Of a stretch of DNA of 36,156 nucleotides, positions 16,403 to 24,996 are shown piece after piece. Position 1 is the stretch's first letter. Each line of letters opens with the position of its first letter. Source of the DNA: Candidatus Latescibacterota bacterium (lineage in GTDB: Bacteria > Latescibacterota > UBA2968); assembly GCA_022824945.1 (NCBI GenBank), contig JAJDYX010000042.1, forward strand, positions 1 through 36,156, read 5' to 3'. Made by a program: the position numbers and the translations under genes. The notes under the pieces were generated by a model. The model was not told the DNA's origin, did not search any database, and saw only the letters and a list, made by a program, of their open reading frames with translations.

Positions 16403-17845
16403 ATGAGCGATCAGTCTTTGGCAACACGAGCGGTGCGCGGTGCGTTTTGGACAGGCGGTGGACTGGGCGTGCATCTCATCGTGACACTGATTTTTTTTCG
16501 GATTCTGAATCTGGAAGATATGGGGTATTTCATCTGGGCACAGCGCGTTTTGGTTTTGTTTCAGATGGTTGGTGTATTGGGTCTAAACGATGCGCTGATA
16601 AAATATCGTGATGCCTCTCGTATTCATTTTTCTTCTGCTTTTTGGGCCTGCCTTTTTGTGGGGGTTGCTCTTTTTGTCGGATTTATAGCAAGTGAGTGGC
16701 TTCTCATTATCTGGTGGGGAAGAACGCCCAATATTGCGGCGTTTTTTGATATTGCAAAACCCATGGCTTTGATTATTCCCCTTGCATCTGTTTCGGGCAT
16801 TGTGAAAGCAATTCTGGCTCGGGAATTGCGTTTTCAGTCCATAGCAATAAGTGAAATGGCCGCTGCGTTGATTGCTGCAATTGTCGGCATTGGTCTTCTC
16901 GTTGGTGGTTGGGGTATAAAAAGTGCGGTTTGGAATGCAATAACGAGGGAGATCGCATTGCTGGGCGGTTTGTGGATTGCCGCTGCCTGGATGCCATCTC
17001 TGTCGTTTAGTTGGGCAAAACTGAAGGCACTTTTGCCATTTGGGTTCAATGTTTCTGGCGCGAATCTGCTCAACAATATCAACAATAATCTGGACAAGGT
17101 CTATTTTGTTCCCGTTTTGCTGGGACCAGTTGCCGCGGGGTTGTACGCTTTTGCCTATCAATACACAATGGTTCCATTGAATCGGGCGAGTGTTGTGCTA
17201 ACGCGGGTGATTTTTCCGGCTTTTTCCGTGGTGCAGCGCAATAATCAGACTTTGCGACGGGGATATACGCGCACTATTACTGCGATTGCCCTTTTGTCCT
17301 GGCCCGCGCTAATAGGTGGTTTTATTTATGGGCGAGAGATTTTGTTGCTCGTAAAAGGTGAGGAGATGTTGCCTGCTCTTAATCCGCTCAGGCTGTTGAT
17401 TTTAGCGGGTATGCTTAAAGCTGTGGGTACGGTTGTAGGATCGGTTTTTCTCGCTAAAGGAAAGGCAAACTGGTCGTTTCGATGGACGCTTGTAAATCTG
17501 ATTGTTTTTGTGCCCGCGCTCTATTGGGGCGTGCGCTATGGTATTGATGGGATCGCCGCCGTGCTTTCTGCGGCTGCCGTGTTATTTCTCGTGGTTACGC
17601 AAATACTGGTCAACCGGTTGATTGATTTGCGAATGACTGATTATTTCAAGTCATTTGTCGGGCCATTGTTGACGACGCTATGGGTCGCGGTTTCACTGGT
17701 CGCAGTTCGGTCATTGACAGATCTGGAGCCTGTTGAATCACTGTTGTCAGGTGTGGTGGTAGGGGGCATTGCTTATGCGATTGCTGTTCGTTTGTTTGCC
17801 TGGGCATTTGTGATGCGGTTCTGGCGTGATTTCCGGGGGCAATAG
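16403..17845 (+). CDS. Polysaccharide/lipid-linked oligosaccharide flippase (Wzx-like, MOP superfamily)
   Basis: 480 aa from ATG 16403; an in-frame GTG at 16391 would add four residues but has no ribosome site. Twelve to fourteen membrane helices are seen, with the family's N-terminal pattern (ATRAVRGAFWTGGGLGVHLI, FFRILNLEDMGYF) and the central LLNNINNNLDKVYF segment typical of polysaccharide-exporter proteins. Expected to flip lipid-linked sugar units across the inner membrane. It is an orphan: no glycosyltransferase or polymerase gene lies next to it. The flanking genes are the DUF6785-like protein and sugar-type oxidoreductases. Confidence 0.8.
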   Translation: MSDQSLATRAVRGAFWTGGGLGVHLIVTLIFFRILNLEDMGYFIWAQRVLVLFQMVGVLGLNDALIKYRDASRIHFSSAFWACLFVGVALFVGFIASEWLLIIWWGRTPNIAAFFDIAKPMALIIPLASVSGIVKAILARELRFQSIAISEMAAALIAAIVGIGLLVGGWGIKSAVWNAITREIALLGGLWIAAAWMPSLSFSWAKLKALLPFGFNVSGANLLNNINNNLDKVYFVPVLLGPVAAGLYAFAYQYTMVPLNRASVVLTRVIFPAFSVVQRNNQTLRRGYTRTITAIALLSWPALIGGFIYGREILLLVKGEEMLPALNPLRLLILAGMLKAVGTVVGSVFLAKGKANWSFRWTLVNLIVFVPALYWGVRYGIDGIAAVLSAAAVLFLVVTQILVNRLIDLRMTDYFKSFVGPLLTTLWVAVSLVAVRSLTDLEPVESLLSGVVVGGIAYAIAVRLFAWAFVMRFWRDFRGQ

Positions 17846-17923
17846 GCAAAAATTGTGATTGTGTTGTCCTCTACTTCATGGCATACTGCAAGCATTCGGA
17901 TGGAAAACAAGAGGAGGTGCGTT

Positions 17924-19006
17924 TTGAAAACCTACCGCGCAGGTATTATTGGATTGGGGCGAATGGGCAGCACGATTGACGATGAAGGGCATGCTGTCAA
18001 ACCGTATTCTATTGCGGCCTGTTGTGAGGTGATAGATCAACTCGAACTCGTCGCCGGATCTGATTTGCAGGCAGATAAGCGGGCGGCTTTTACCGAGCGA
18101 TGGGGTGTGAAGGCCGTTTACGAAGATTATCTGGAGATGGTGGCGCGAGAGTCGCTCGACCTCGTGGCGGTGTGTACAACGGCTTCGGGTTTGTTTAAGC
18201 CCGCCAATGAAGCGCCTGACGCCAATTTCAGGGGCGATTCGCATGCGGATTTAACCGTGAGCCTTGCCAATGCCGGGGTGCCGATGTTATATGTGGAGAA
18301 GGCGATGGCGAGTTCGGTGGCGCGGGCGGATGAGATTTTGGAAGCTGTGAAAGCCAATGGCACGGTGTTTAATACGGGTGTTTTGAGACGATTTAACGTG
18401 AGCTATCACGCCGTGCGCCGCGCAATTGCCGAGGGTGAAATTGGCGACCCCAAAGCGGCTGTTCATTACGCGGCTTCATCTTTGATGCACGGGCATATCC
18501 ACTCTATAGATACGCTTTCTTTCTTGTTGGGCGACCCGAAAATCGAAGCGGTGCGCGGCGAATTGTTGCCGCGAGATTTTGCGATTGAGAACAATCACAT
18601 TGCTTTTGATCCGAGCGCGACTTTTCAATTGCGATTTGAAAATGGCATAGAAGCCTGGTCGGTACCCGCTGGTGGATGGGAGTTTGAGGTGATGGGGACC
18701 AAAGGGTGTATCCGGTCGATTAACAATGGGGATGGTATAAGGCTCAGAAGAGCCGGGAGCCTGGTGGGCAAACGCCAGGGATGGGATGATGCGGAGATCG
18801 CGCCTGTTGCGCCAAAAAGCCATGTGGTGTCGTGTCTCGAGGATTTGATAGATGCTTATGAGCATGGGCGTCCAACGCTGGGACCTGTGGAGGTTGCCCA
18901 TCACATCACTGAGGCTTGTATTGCCGTGGCGGAAAGCCATCGTCGGGGGAGTTCTTGGGTAAATCTGCCGTTGGACGACAGGGATTTGTACATCTTTCAC
19001 GTTTAG
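17924..19006 (+). CDS. Gfo/Idh/MocA family oxidoreductase (TTG start)
   Basis: 360 aa from TTG 17924, chosen because GAGGAGG lies about 7 nt upstream and the product then begins LKTYRAGIIGLGRMG, aligning residue for residue with the next gene's MKTYRAALIGCSRMG. The frame is open to 17855, but that extension has no family character. Rossmann GLGRMG motif intact; the lysine motif is VEKAMA rather than EKP. The C-terminal half includes GHIHSIDTLSFLLGD and ends AESHRRGSSWVNLPL. A close paralogue follows 20 bp downstream. Likely dehydrogenase on a sugar or cyclitol; substrate unknown. Confidence 0.86.
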   Translation: MKTYRAGIIGLGRMGSTIDDEGHAVKPYSIAACCEVIDQLELVAGSDLQADKRAAFTERWGVKAVYEDYLEMVARESLDLVAVCTTASGLFKPANEAPDANFRGDSHADLTVSLANAGVPMLYVEKAMASSVARADEILEAVKANGTVFNTGVLRRFNVSYHAVRRAIAEGEIGDPKAAVHYAASSLMHGHIHSIDTLSFLLGDPKIEAVRGELLPRDFAIENNHIAFDPSATFQLRFENGIEAWSVPAGGWEFEVMGTKGCIRSINNGDGIRLRRAGSLVGKRQGWDDAEIAPVAPKSHVVSCLEDLIDAYEHGRPTLGPVEVAHHITEACIAVAESHRRGSSWVNLPLDDRDLYIFHV

Positions 19007-19026
19007 GTCTTCATTGGGAGCAGGTC

Positions 19027-20103
19027 ATGAAAACATATCGCGCAGCACTGATTGGATGCAGTCGGATGGGTGCATTTATCGATAACGAGGTGGATCACAC
19101 GCGGGCGTATTCCCATGCGGCGGGGTACGAAGCGTGTGATCGCACAGATCTGGTCGCGTGTTCGGATCTGCGCGAAGATGTGATGGCGCGGACAGGCGAG
19201 CGATACGGAGTGCCTAAATCGCGGCAGTACACGGATTATCGGGAACTTATCAATACGGAAGAGCCAGATATTGTGAGCGTGGCAACGCAGCCAGAGCAGC
19301 GCGCAGAAATTGTGGTATATGCTGCCGAGCACGGGGCAAAGGCGATTTATGCGGAAAAAGCGATGGCGGCTTCTATGGCAGATGCCGATGCGATGGTCGA
19401 TGCGTGTGAGCGCAATGGAGTGTTTTTCAATCTGGGTACCAATCGGAGATGGGATAGAGGGTATGACAGTATGAAAGAGGTGATTGACAGCGGGCGCATT
19501 GGGCGGTTGCGGTCGCTGATCATTCACCAGACGAGTTCTCTTTTCAATGGTGCGAGTCACAGTTTTGATCTTCTGATGCGCCTCAATAGCGACCATCCCG
19601 CGTCGTGGGTGCAGGCACATCTATCGCAGGGCGCAGACGAGATTGAGGGGGATATTTTGAAGGCGGATCCCGTGGGGCATGGGATTATTCAGTTTGAAAA
19701 TGGGGTGACGGCTTATGCCCTCAATTCCGGGAGGGGTATGGAGGTTGAAGCTGTGGGCGATGCGGGCGTTGTGACGGCTTTGCAAAATGGCGCGGGGTGG
19801 CAGGTGCGCGAGGTGGTTGGGCACGATCACAGGGGACGAAATGTGCTGGGGTTTGGGGATTTTCCAGAGGTGGAGCCGACGAGTTCAACGGTGCATTTGA
19901 TTGAAGACCTGGCACATGCGCTGGATACGGGTGAGCCTACGCGGTGCGGTGTGCGGTTGGCACATGCCAATCAAGAATTGATTTTTGCTTGTGTCGAGTC
20001 GCACCAGCGAGGGGGCGAGCGGGTGCATTTGCCGTTGAAAGATTGTCCCTATCGCATGGATCGCGGTTTTGCGCCCAGACAACCGAAGTTTGAACGTGAA
20101 TGA
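19027..20103 (+). CDS. Gfo/Idh/MocA family oxidoreductase
   Basis: 358 aa from ATG 19027 (GGAG 6 nt upstream). It is a diverged tandem paralogue of the preceding gene: same N-terminus, same EKAMA lysine motif, same HSFDLL region and the same ending (VESHQRGGERVHLPL). The nucleotide turn is GCSRMG instead of GLGRMG. It may form a heteromer or act on a related intermediate of the same pathway. It is followed 11 nt later by the aldo/keto reductase start, within one operon. Confidence 0.86.
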   Translation: MKTYRAALIGCSRMGAFIDNEVDHTRAYSHAAGYEACDRTDLVACSDLREDVMARTGERYGVPKSRQYTDYRELINTEEPDIVSVATQPEQRAEIVVYAAEHGAKAIYAEKAMAASMADADAMVDACERNGVFFNLGTNRRWDRGYDSMKEVIDSGRIGRLRSLIIHQTSSLFNGASHSFDLLMRLNSDHPASWVQAHLSQGADEIEGDILKADPVGHGIIQFENGVTAYALNSGRGMEVEAVGDAGVVTALQNGAGWQVREVVGHDHRGRNVLGFGDFPEVEPTSSTVHLIEDLAHALDTGEPTRCGVRLAHANQELIFACVESHQRGGERVHLPLKDCPYRMDRGFAPRQPKFERE

Positions 20104-20114
20104 AGGAGGTTATT

Positions 20115-21131
20115 GTGGAATATCGCGAGTTTGGACAGACGGGATTGAAGGTTTCGGCAATTGGTTTTGGATGCTGGGAATTGGGCGGGGGATATGGGTC
20201 TATTGATGACGCTGAGGTCGTTGCTGCGGTCAACCGGGCGATTGATCTGGGGATCAATTGTTTTGATACGGCGCAGGGATATGGCAAGGGCGCATCGGAA
20301 CGGTTGCTTGCGCGCGCGCTGGGTCCCAGGCGCAAAGATGTGATTCTGGTTACGAAGTTCGGTATTGGATATGAGCAGGGCAGAGATAGCAGCAAGGAGA
20401 TGGTTCACCGGGCAATTGAGCAGAGTTTGGAGATGCTGAATACGGATTACGTCGATGTGTATCTCGTGCATTGGCCCGACCGCGATACGCCTTTTGAAGA
20501 GACCCTGGGCGCGTTAGAGGAGATCGTCCAGGCCGGGAAGACGCGGTTTGTAGGGCTGTCGAATTTTACGCCGCCAGAAATTGCGCGGTGTATGGATGCG
20601 CGTCGCGTGGATGTGTTGCAATACGGGTGTAATTTGTTTGATCGCCGCCATGTGAAATGGACGTTTCCCTACGCCGAAGCAAATAATGTGGGGATAATGA
20701 CGTACGGTTCTCTGGCTTATGGATTGCTCGCTGGCGCGTTTACAGAAGACACGGTTTTTGAAGATAATGATTGGCGCAGAAGAGGCGGTAGCAATACGAC
20801 TTTGCGCCTGTTTGAGCCGGGTATTTTTCAGCGCAATGTCCGGGCGGTGAATGAGTTGAAGGAGATCGCCGCGGGACTGGGCAAAAATCTACCGCACATG
20901 GCGCTGAATTGGGTGTTGTCTCATCAGGCTGTGAGTACGGCACTGGTGGGTGCGCGAAGGCCGGAAGAGGTGGAAGATAATATGGGTGCTCTGGGGTGGA
21001 CGTTGGACGAGAATACAAAGCGGGCAATTGATCGGGTTTTTGCCAAATACGAGATCGATACTGCGCCCAATAAGTGGGGTGAAATTGATTCTAAGTGGAT
21101 GGATATCGATCCGTTAGAATGGGCAGAATGA
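20115..21131 (+). CDS. Aldo/keto reductase (GTG start)
   Basis: 338 aa from GTG 20115, which has AGGAGG 5-6 nt upstream; an ATG at 20100 overlapping the previous stop lacks a ribosome site. The catalytic tetrad is complete: Asp51 (NCFDTAQGYG), Tyr56, Lys81 (LVTKFG) and His119 (YLVHWPD). N-terminal YREFGQTGLKVSAIGFG is typical of the YghZ/L-glyceraldehyde reductase-like branch. NADPH-dependent reduction of a sugar aldehyde or ketone is expected, in concert with the flanking Gfo/Idh/MocA enzymes. Confidence 0.9.
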   Translation: MEYREFGQTGLKVSAIGFGCWELGGGYGSIDDAEVVAAVNRAIDLGINCFDTAQGYGKGASERLLARALGPRRKDVILVTKFGIGYEQGRDSSKEMVHRAIEQSLEMLNTDYVDVYLVHWPDRDTPFEETLGALEEIVQAGKTRFVGLSNFTPPEIARCMDARRVDVLQYGCNLFDRRHVKWTFPYAEANNVGIMTYGSLAYGLLAGAFTEDTVFEDNDWRRRGGSNTTLRLFEPGIFQRNVRAVNELKEIAAGLGKNLPHMALNWVLSHQAVSTALVGARRPEEVEDNMGALGWTLDENTKRAIDRVFAKYEIDTAPNKWGEIDSKWMDIDPLEWAE

Positions 21132-21141
21132 GGAGGATATG

Positions 21142-22086
21142 ATGGATAACGTGCGCGTTGGTGTGATTGGATGTGGTGGCAGGGGCAGGGGACACATTCG
21201 ATCTTTGAAGGCGTTTGAAGATGTGCATCTCGCAGCGGTTTGCGATCCGGTTGTGGAGATTCGCGAGTCCGTGTGTGAAGAGTACGGAATTGAAGGGCAA
21301 TACGGCGATGTTTCCGCAATGCTCGAAGGCGAGGCTCTGGATGCGGTTTTTGTCGCGCCTCCTGCCCACTTAAATGCCACGCTGGCATTGCCGTGTCTGG
21401 AGGCGGGGGTCAATACCTTTTTGGAGAAACCGCCAGGTTTGAGCCTGAGAGAGACCGAAGCGCTAAAAGCTGCATCGGATGAAACGGGCGCAAAAGCCAT
21501 GGTGGGATGGAATCGGCGTTTTCATCCGATTATTGTCGAGGCCCGAAATCTGGTGCTGGATCGCGGTCCTGTGACGCAATTGGTGGGGGAGTTTCACAAG
21601 AGTATTACGGATTTGGGAAATTCGGGCAAGTTTGCCGAGGTGCTGATGGATTGTATGCTTTTTGAAACGCCGATTCACGCCATTGATACCGTCCGCTTTT
21701 TGGCAGGTGCTGATGTTTCCGAGGTTCACAGTGTGGTGCAGCGGTCCATGTCCGGTTATCGGGATGTACACGCGGCTCTCGTCGCGTTTGAGAATGGCGT
21801 TGTCGCACAACTCATTCACAATTATACGACCAATGCCCGGTTGGAGCGCTACGAGATTCACGGACACGAGATTTCGGCTTATATGGAGGGTGTGTCGCGC
21901 GGAGAGGTTTTTTGCGATGGGGAGAAAAGAGCGTTGAGCGGGGATGGGTCGGGTACAGACGAACAAAACCGATTTTTTATCGATTGTGTGAAAGAAGACC
22001 GCCCGGTCGCGCTTCCCGCAGCAAATTTGGATGAGGCGATTAAGACGATGGAACTGGCCGAGGCGATTATGGCAGGGACGCGATAG
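21142..22086 (+). CDS. Gfo/Idh/MocA family oxidoreductase
   Basis: 314 aa. Two adjacent ATGs are possible; the second (21142) has the better spacing, 5 nt, from AGGAGG. GVIGCGGRGRGHIRSL supplies the Rossmann motif and FLEKPPGLS the canonical EKP lysine motif. The MLFETPIHAIDTVRFLAG region carries the HxxD-type active site. Last gene of the plus-strand run, 10 bp after the aldo/keto reductase; the tRNA-Pro promoter begins 17 bp after its stop. Confidence 0.88.
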   Translation: MDNVRVGVIGCGGRGRGHIRSLKAFEDVHLAAVCDPVVEIRESVCEEYGIEGQYGDVSAMLEGEALDAVFVAPPAHLNATLALPCLEAGVNTFLEKPPGLSLRETEALKAASDETGAKAMVGWNRRFHPIIVEARNLVLDRGPVTQLVGEFHKSITDLGNSGKFAEVLMDCMLFETPIHAIDTVRFLAGADVSEVHSVVQRSMSGYRDVHAALVAFENGVVAQLIHNYTTNARLERYEIHGHEISAYMEGVSRGEVFCDGEKRALSGDGSGTDEQNRFFIDCVKEDRPVALPAANLDEAIKTMELAEAIMAGTR

Positions 22087-22103
22087 ATATTGGTTTCTTT
22101 CTA

Positions 22104-22132
22104 TTGACAATATTTGCCGAATCCCATACTTT
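22104..22132 (+). promoter_or_regulatory. Sigma70-type promoter of tRNA-Pro
   Basis: TTGACA (22104-22109), exactly 17 nt, TACTTT (22127-22132), 11 nt before the tRNA 5' end. Confidence 0.8.
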
Positions 22133-22143
22133 TAAATTAGAAA

Positions 22144-22220
22144 CGAGGTGTGGCTCAGTCCGGTAGAGCACCTGCTTTGGGAGCAGGGGGCCGGGGGTTC
22201 AAATCCCTCCACCTCGACCA
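22144..22220 (+). tRNA. tRNA-Pro (anticodon UGG)
   Basis: 77 nt. Acceptor stem CGAGGTG pairs with CACCTCG (22210-22216), discriminator A, encoded CCA (22218-22220). The anticodon arm has stem CCTGC/GCAGG with loop TTTGGGA, giving TGG. The T arm holds GGTTCAAATCC. It decodes CCA, and by wobble other CCN proline codons. The gene sits a few kb from proS. Confidence 0.95.
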
Positions 22221-22226
22221 ATAAAA

Positions 22227-22261
22227 ACAAGGGGTTGTGAGTTTTTCTCGCAACCCCTTGT
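22227..22261 (-). terminator. Hairpin terminator between tRNA-Pro and the convergent Rpn-type gene
   Basis: Arms of 15 nt (22227-22241 and 22247-22261, one G-T wobble) around a TTTTT loop. A run of T follows on the minus strand (A-run at 22223-22227 on the plus strand), so it best terminates the minus-strand nuclease gene, and it may also stop the tRNA transcript. Confidence 0.75.
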
Positions 22262-22291
22262 CGTTGTGATACAAGTCCTTAGGAAATCGCA

Positions 22292-23200
22292 TCACTCATC
22301 TAACAGATGCTGAAATGCCTCCAGACTGGGTACTTGAACCGCCGCGCGGAGCAACTGCTTGAGGCGTTGCAAATCATCAATGGCCGAAATGCGAGCAGAT
22401 AGGGGATGCACCTCGCGGAGATCAAATCGAATCTCCAATACGTCAAGAATAGCTTCGAGCGTGCTTTTTCTTTCTCCTTGTTCAATGCCCTGCTCAAAGC
22501 TTTCCACTCTGCTTTGTTGGGTAAGGGATTGAAAAAGAGATGATTCGCGAATGAGGTCCATGATACCCTCCTTCAAAATAATACCAGAAATCGTTTCAGA
22601 TTCATATACCAACTCGCTCAAGGCCACCATACCAGCCAGATAATCCGCCCGATATGACCGTGCAATGGGGTGCGTTCGAGCGGTGTGAATACACTGTTGC
22701 AACCACGCATCCGAGGCCATCCCTTCAGGTGGCTTCATCAACGGCGTGAAAGGGATCAGACCCGAATGCCCCGATTCGAGAACGTGCTCGCCTTCTATCT
22801 CAATCAGCCTGATCACCCTGTACTGAATCGCTATTAGGTAGCCAGAACGCTCCTGGATATAGTACCCGGGATCGCGCCGCCCAGCATTGGGACGCAGGTA
22901 GATCACGTTGGAATATATCGGCAGGCCGTGTTGCCGAATAGCATGTCCAATATAGCCAGCCATGCGGCGCGGCATGGGCGGAGTGGTGCTGTCAGTCGTT
23001 TGAAACTCGTTGTGCACCAATACCTCTTCGTCATCTATACGCACGCGCATCAGGCTATCGGTCTGGTGTGCTTCAATAGTGAGTTGCTCTGTGTCAATAA
23101 CTGCAAGAACTTCAACGTCCTCGCGTCCGAGGGTGAAGCTGGCAAAGTCGTCCGGATATTTCTGAATGAGGTGTTTATAAATCGTATCAAATTCGGCCAT
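22292..23200 (-). CDS. Rpn/YhgA-type PD-(D/E)XK nuclease (recombination-promoting nuclease family)
   Basis: 302 aa from ATG 23200; the frame is open 16 codons further, but MAEFDTIYKHLIQKYP is the family-like start and GAGG lies upstream. The PD-(D/E)XK nuclease signature is visible as Asp48 (HQTDSLMRVRI) and an E-x-Q pair Glu65/Gln67 (VHNEFQTT). The C-terminal region SFEQGIEQGERKSTLEAILD is the coiled tail common in Rpn/DUF4351-type proteins. Members promote RecA-independent recombination or act as transposase-like nucleases. It lies alone between two tRNA-linked repeat regions, consistent with a mobile or hot-spot gene. Confidence 0.82.
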   Translation of the reverse strand: MAEFDTIYKHLIQKYPDDFASFTLGREDVEVLAVIDTEQLTIEAHQTDSLMRVRIDDEEVLVHNEFQTTDSTTPPMPRRMAGYIGHAIRQHGLPIYSNVIYLRPNAGRRDPGYYIQERSGYLIAIQYRVIRLIEIEGEHVLESGHSGLIPFTPLMKPPEGMASDAWLQQCIHTARTHPIARSYRADYLAGMVALSELVYESETISGIILKEGIMDLIRESSLFQSLTQQSRVESFEQGIEQGERKSTLEAILDVLEIRFDLREVHPLSARISAIDDLQRLKQLLRAAVQVPSLEAFQHLLDE

Positions 23201-23579
23201 GTGAGATGCCTCAGGTCTGAGAGTTGGTCGTATTTTGGACAAACGCAACAGTCAGAACTCAAGCAAATATCAGGCCAATGTCACAAAATTGAGTGATAAA
23301 AGGAGACTCGACAGAAACTCAGGCCCCTCATTATGCTTTCAATATGCAGTATTGCGCTTTTGTTCACAACTTGAATTTGTGGATTGTCTGTTGAAGCGGA
23401 GGTGGAGGAGCACAAATGTTGGCGGCAAAAGTGCATATTTTGAGCGATGAATGAATGGTATGGTGAAAGAATTGTCCTGTGATTCAGGGGGAAAAGAGCC
23501 AGTGCATGATTGGGATAACAGGTAAAGACCACTGGATTACTGGTGTTGTGCCTTCGATGTGGTGACTTTGTTGATGGAA
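23201..23579. other. Non-coding stretch upstream of the Rpn-type gene
   Basis: No gene is supported here: the short open frames have no start signals or family features. It must hold the promoter of the minus-strand nuclease gene, but I see no convincing box pair. Confidence 0.5.
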
Positions 23580-23646
23580 AAAACAAAGACCGTAAGTGCT
23601 GTTATTTACAGCAAAAACTTACGGCCTTTTAAAAAATTGGTTGCCC
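23580..23646 (-). repeat. Direct-repeat copy A of the tRNA-Gln tail and terminator (candidate distal att site)
   Basis: 67 bp nearly identical to 25917-25984. On the minus strand it reads GGGCAACCA (the last 9 nt of tRNA-Gln), a T-rich gap, then the same hairpin (arms 23588-23597 and 23617-23626). Differences are a few indels and substitutions. No tRNA body is attached: beyond 23646 the sequence becomes an unrelated reading frame. Confidence 0.85.
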
Positions 23647-23647
23647 G

Positions 23648-24103
23648 GCTGATGCACTCACTGAACTCTTTACAGTATGGGATCGCTTCCCCATCCATCA
23701 CTTCCGCAGGAACAATAAGCCCATAATCGCAATCGGACATAAACCTAAAGAACAATTGGTTACCCGAAAATTGCAACATCCCAATTATATCAAAAAGGCC
23801 CTGTATTATCACGAGCTTCTTGAAAAGGGGCACGTTCAATCTCAGAGAACACTTGCTCAACAGGTGGGAATCTCACAAACCAAAGTCCACTTGATTCTAC
23901 AGTTACTCAAGCTGGATGAGAAAATTAAAGATTTTATCCTGGGATTAGATGATGCAGACCCAAGGTTGGATTTCCTGACTGTATATCGGTTGCAGCCGTT
24001 ACTCCAGGTTAAGAGCAAGGAGAGACAAAGGAGGAAATTTCAGGAAATGATTGGGGAGCAATATCCAGATCAAAATGCCTGCTATGAGAAGGTTGCGTTA
24101 TGA
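23648..24103 (+). pseudogene. 5'-truncated ParB/KorB-like helix-turn-helix protein
   Basis: The frame runs open from the repeat boundary at 23646 through 24103 with coding-like sequence (ADALTELFTVWDRFPIHHF), but there is no ATG or GTG start before a TTG at 23756, which would give 115 aa. A helix-turn-helix reads VQSQRTLAQQVGISQTKVHL, followed by ILQLLKLDEKIKDFILGL. The pattern recalls small ParB/KorB-like HTH proteins that, from recall, often follow serine recombinase genes. If so, it may be debris of a recombination module. The gene seems to have lost its 5' end exactly at the tRNA-tail repeat. Confidence 0.6.
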
Positions 24104-24134
24104 GGTGTGCGCCCCTATAGTTGAACCGCTATAA

Positions 24135-24410
24135 AGGCTAATTGACATTGGGCATCAGCGTGGTATTTTCTTACACAGAGATATTGTCAGATATCCACCA
24201 AAATGGGGCAAGTCCAGTGAGTTGATCAACCGCCGTTGCTTCCGTACGCATAAGGAAGCTCGCTTGGCCATCTTCTCTTACATTGAAGGATGGTATAATC
24301 CGCATCGCAGGCATTCTTCCATCGCCTATCATGCGCCGATAGCTTATGAAAAACTGCATCAATCACAGGCTGGGAACACAAGCCCTAAATACTCCACCGA
24401 AGCGGGGTAA
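24135..24410 (+). pseudogene. IS3-family transposase (OrfB) C-terminal remnant
   Basis: About 91 codons with no start; the frame opens after a stop at 24132-24134. The last two thirds match the end of the IS3-type integrase core: CFRTHKEARLAIFSYIEGWY, then NPHRRHSSIAYHAPIAYEKL, ending at a TAA. The DDE catalytic residues other than the terminal region, and OrfA, are missing, and I see no terminal inverted repeats. It is evidence of past transposition inside the tRNA-Gln-linked insert. Confidence 0.8.
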
Positions 24411-24967
24411 CTCCAGTCAAGACAAAAAAGGATATAAAATCTCTGAGCGCCTGGATGTTTGAGGCCAATACACAACAATTTTGAGAACCGTAGATGTCTT
24501 TTCACATACTCTTTTATGTATAAAAGCATTTATACTCAAGCCGAGATTTTTCTTGCTATTGCCTGCGAGAGGGATAATAATGTGGTGGTTTTGAAGTCGG
24601 ATCTGTAACCCAAAATTTGAATCAGTTTGAGGGCTAATTCACGCTAAGGATCAGTCGTGATATTTCTCAAATGAACAGCTTGCATATGGCTGGTTAGCAG
24701 ATATTGTTCCGTTGAAAGGGTTGAAGTATCGCTACGAATTGCCCGACCCCCCGGCTACATCTGAACGACTGATGATCGGAAAGCGTGTCTTTAATCGAAC
24801 AGCAAAATTTTATTGATCCACAATTTAAATTCGCTGATGATTTTCATTCAACCGAACCTTTAACAACGCTCAATTGACGGGCTTTATCCAGGACACACCC
24901 ACCGCAGTTTTCGTACACAGGTGAAGGCGTACCTGTTCGGCCTGAAGAGACAAAGTGTCAAAAATAA
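24411..24967. other. Degenerate stretch without an intact gene
   Basis: No complete gene. A short open stretch around 24690-24810 (reads DIVPLKGLKYRYELPDPPAT) looks like a coding scrap. The segment at 24632-24668 resembles 24136-24172 (both open GGCTAATT and continue with ATCAG and a GTGATATTTCT-like run), suggesting remnants of related elements. Confidence 0.45.
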
Positions 24968-24996
24968 TTGACACTATTTTTATATTCCTATATATT
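24968..24996 (+). promoter_or_regulatory. Strong sigma70-type promoter in the NYN leader
   Basis: TTGACA (24968-24973), exactly 17 nt, TATATT (24991-24996). It is about 157 nt upstream of the NYN start codon, leaving a long structured leader. Confidence 0.7.

Noticed and set aside
18916..19026. N-terminal extension of the second tandem oxidoreductase
   Set aside because: It overlaps the previous gene in another frame; ATG 19027 has GGAG upstream and matches its paralogue's N-terminus.
22144..23580. A third tRNA-tail duplication at tRNA-Pro bracketing the Rpn-type gene
   Set aside because: I searched by eye for the tail CTCGACCA and for the terminator downstream and found no second copy in the window.
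23580..23646. A second complete tRNA-Gln gene
   Set aside because: Only the last 9 nt of the tRNA and its terminator are present; no T arm, anticodon arm or D arm follows.
24135..24410. A functional insertion sequence
   Set aside because: Only the C-terminal part of an IS3-type OrfB remains, with no OrfA, no complete DDE triad and no terminal repeats found.
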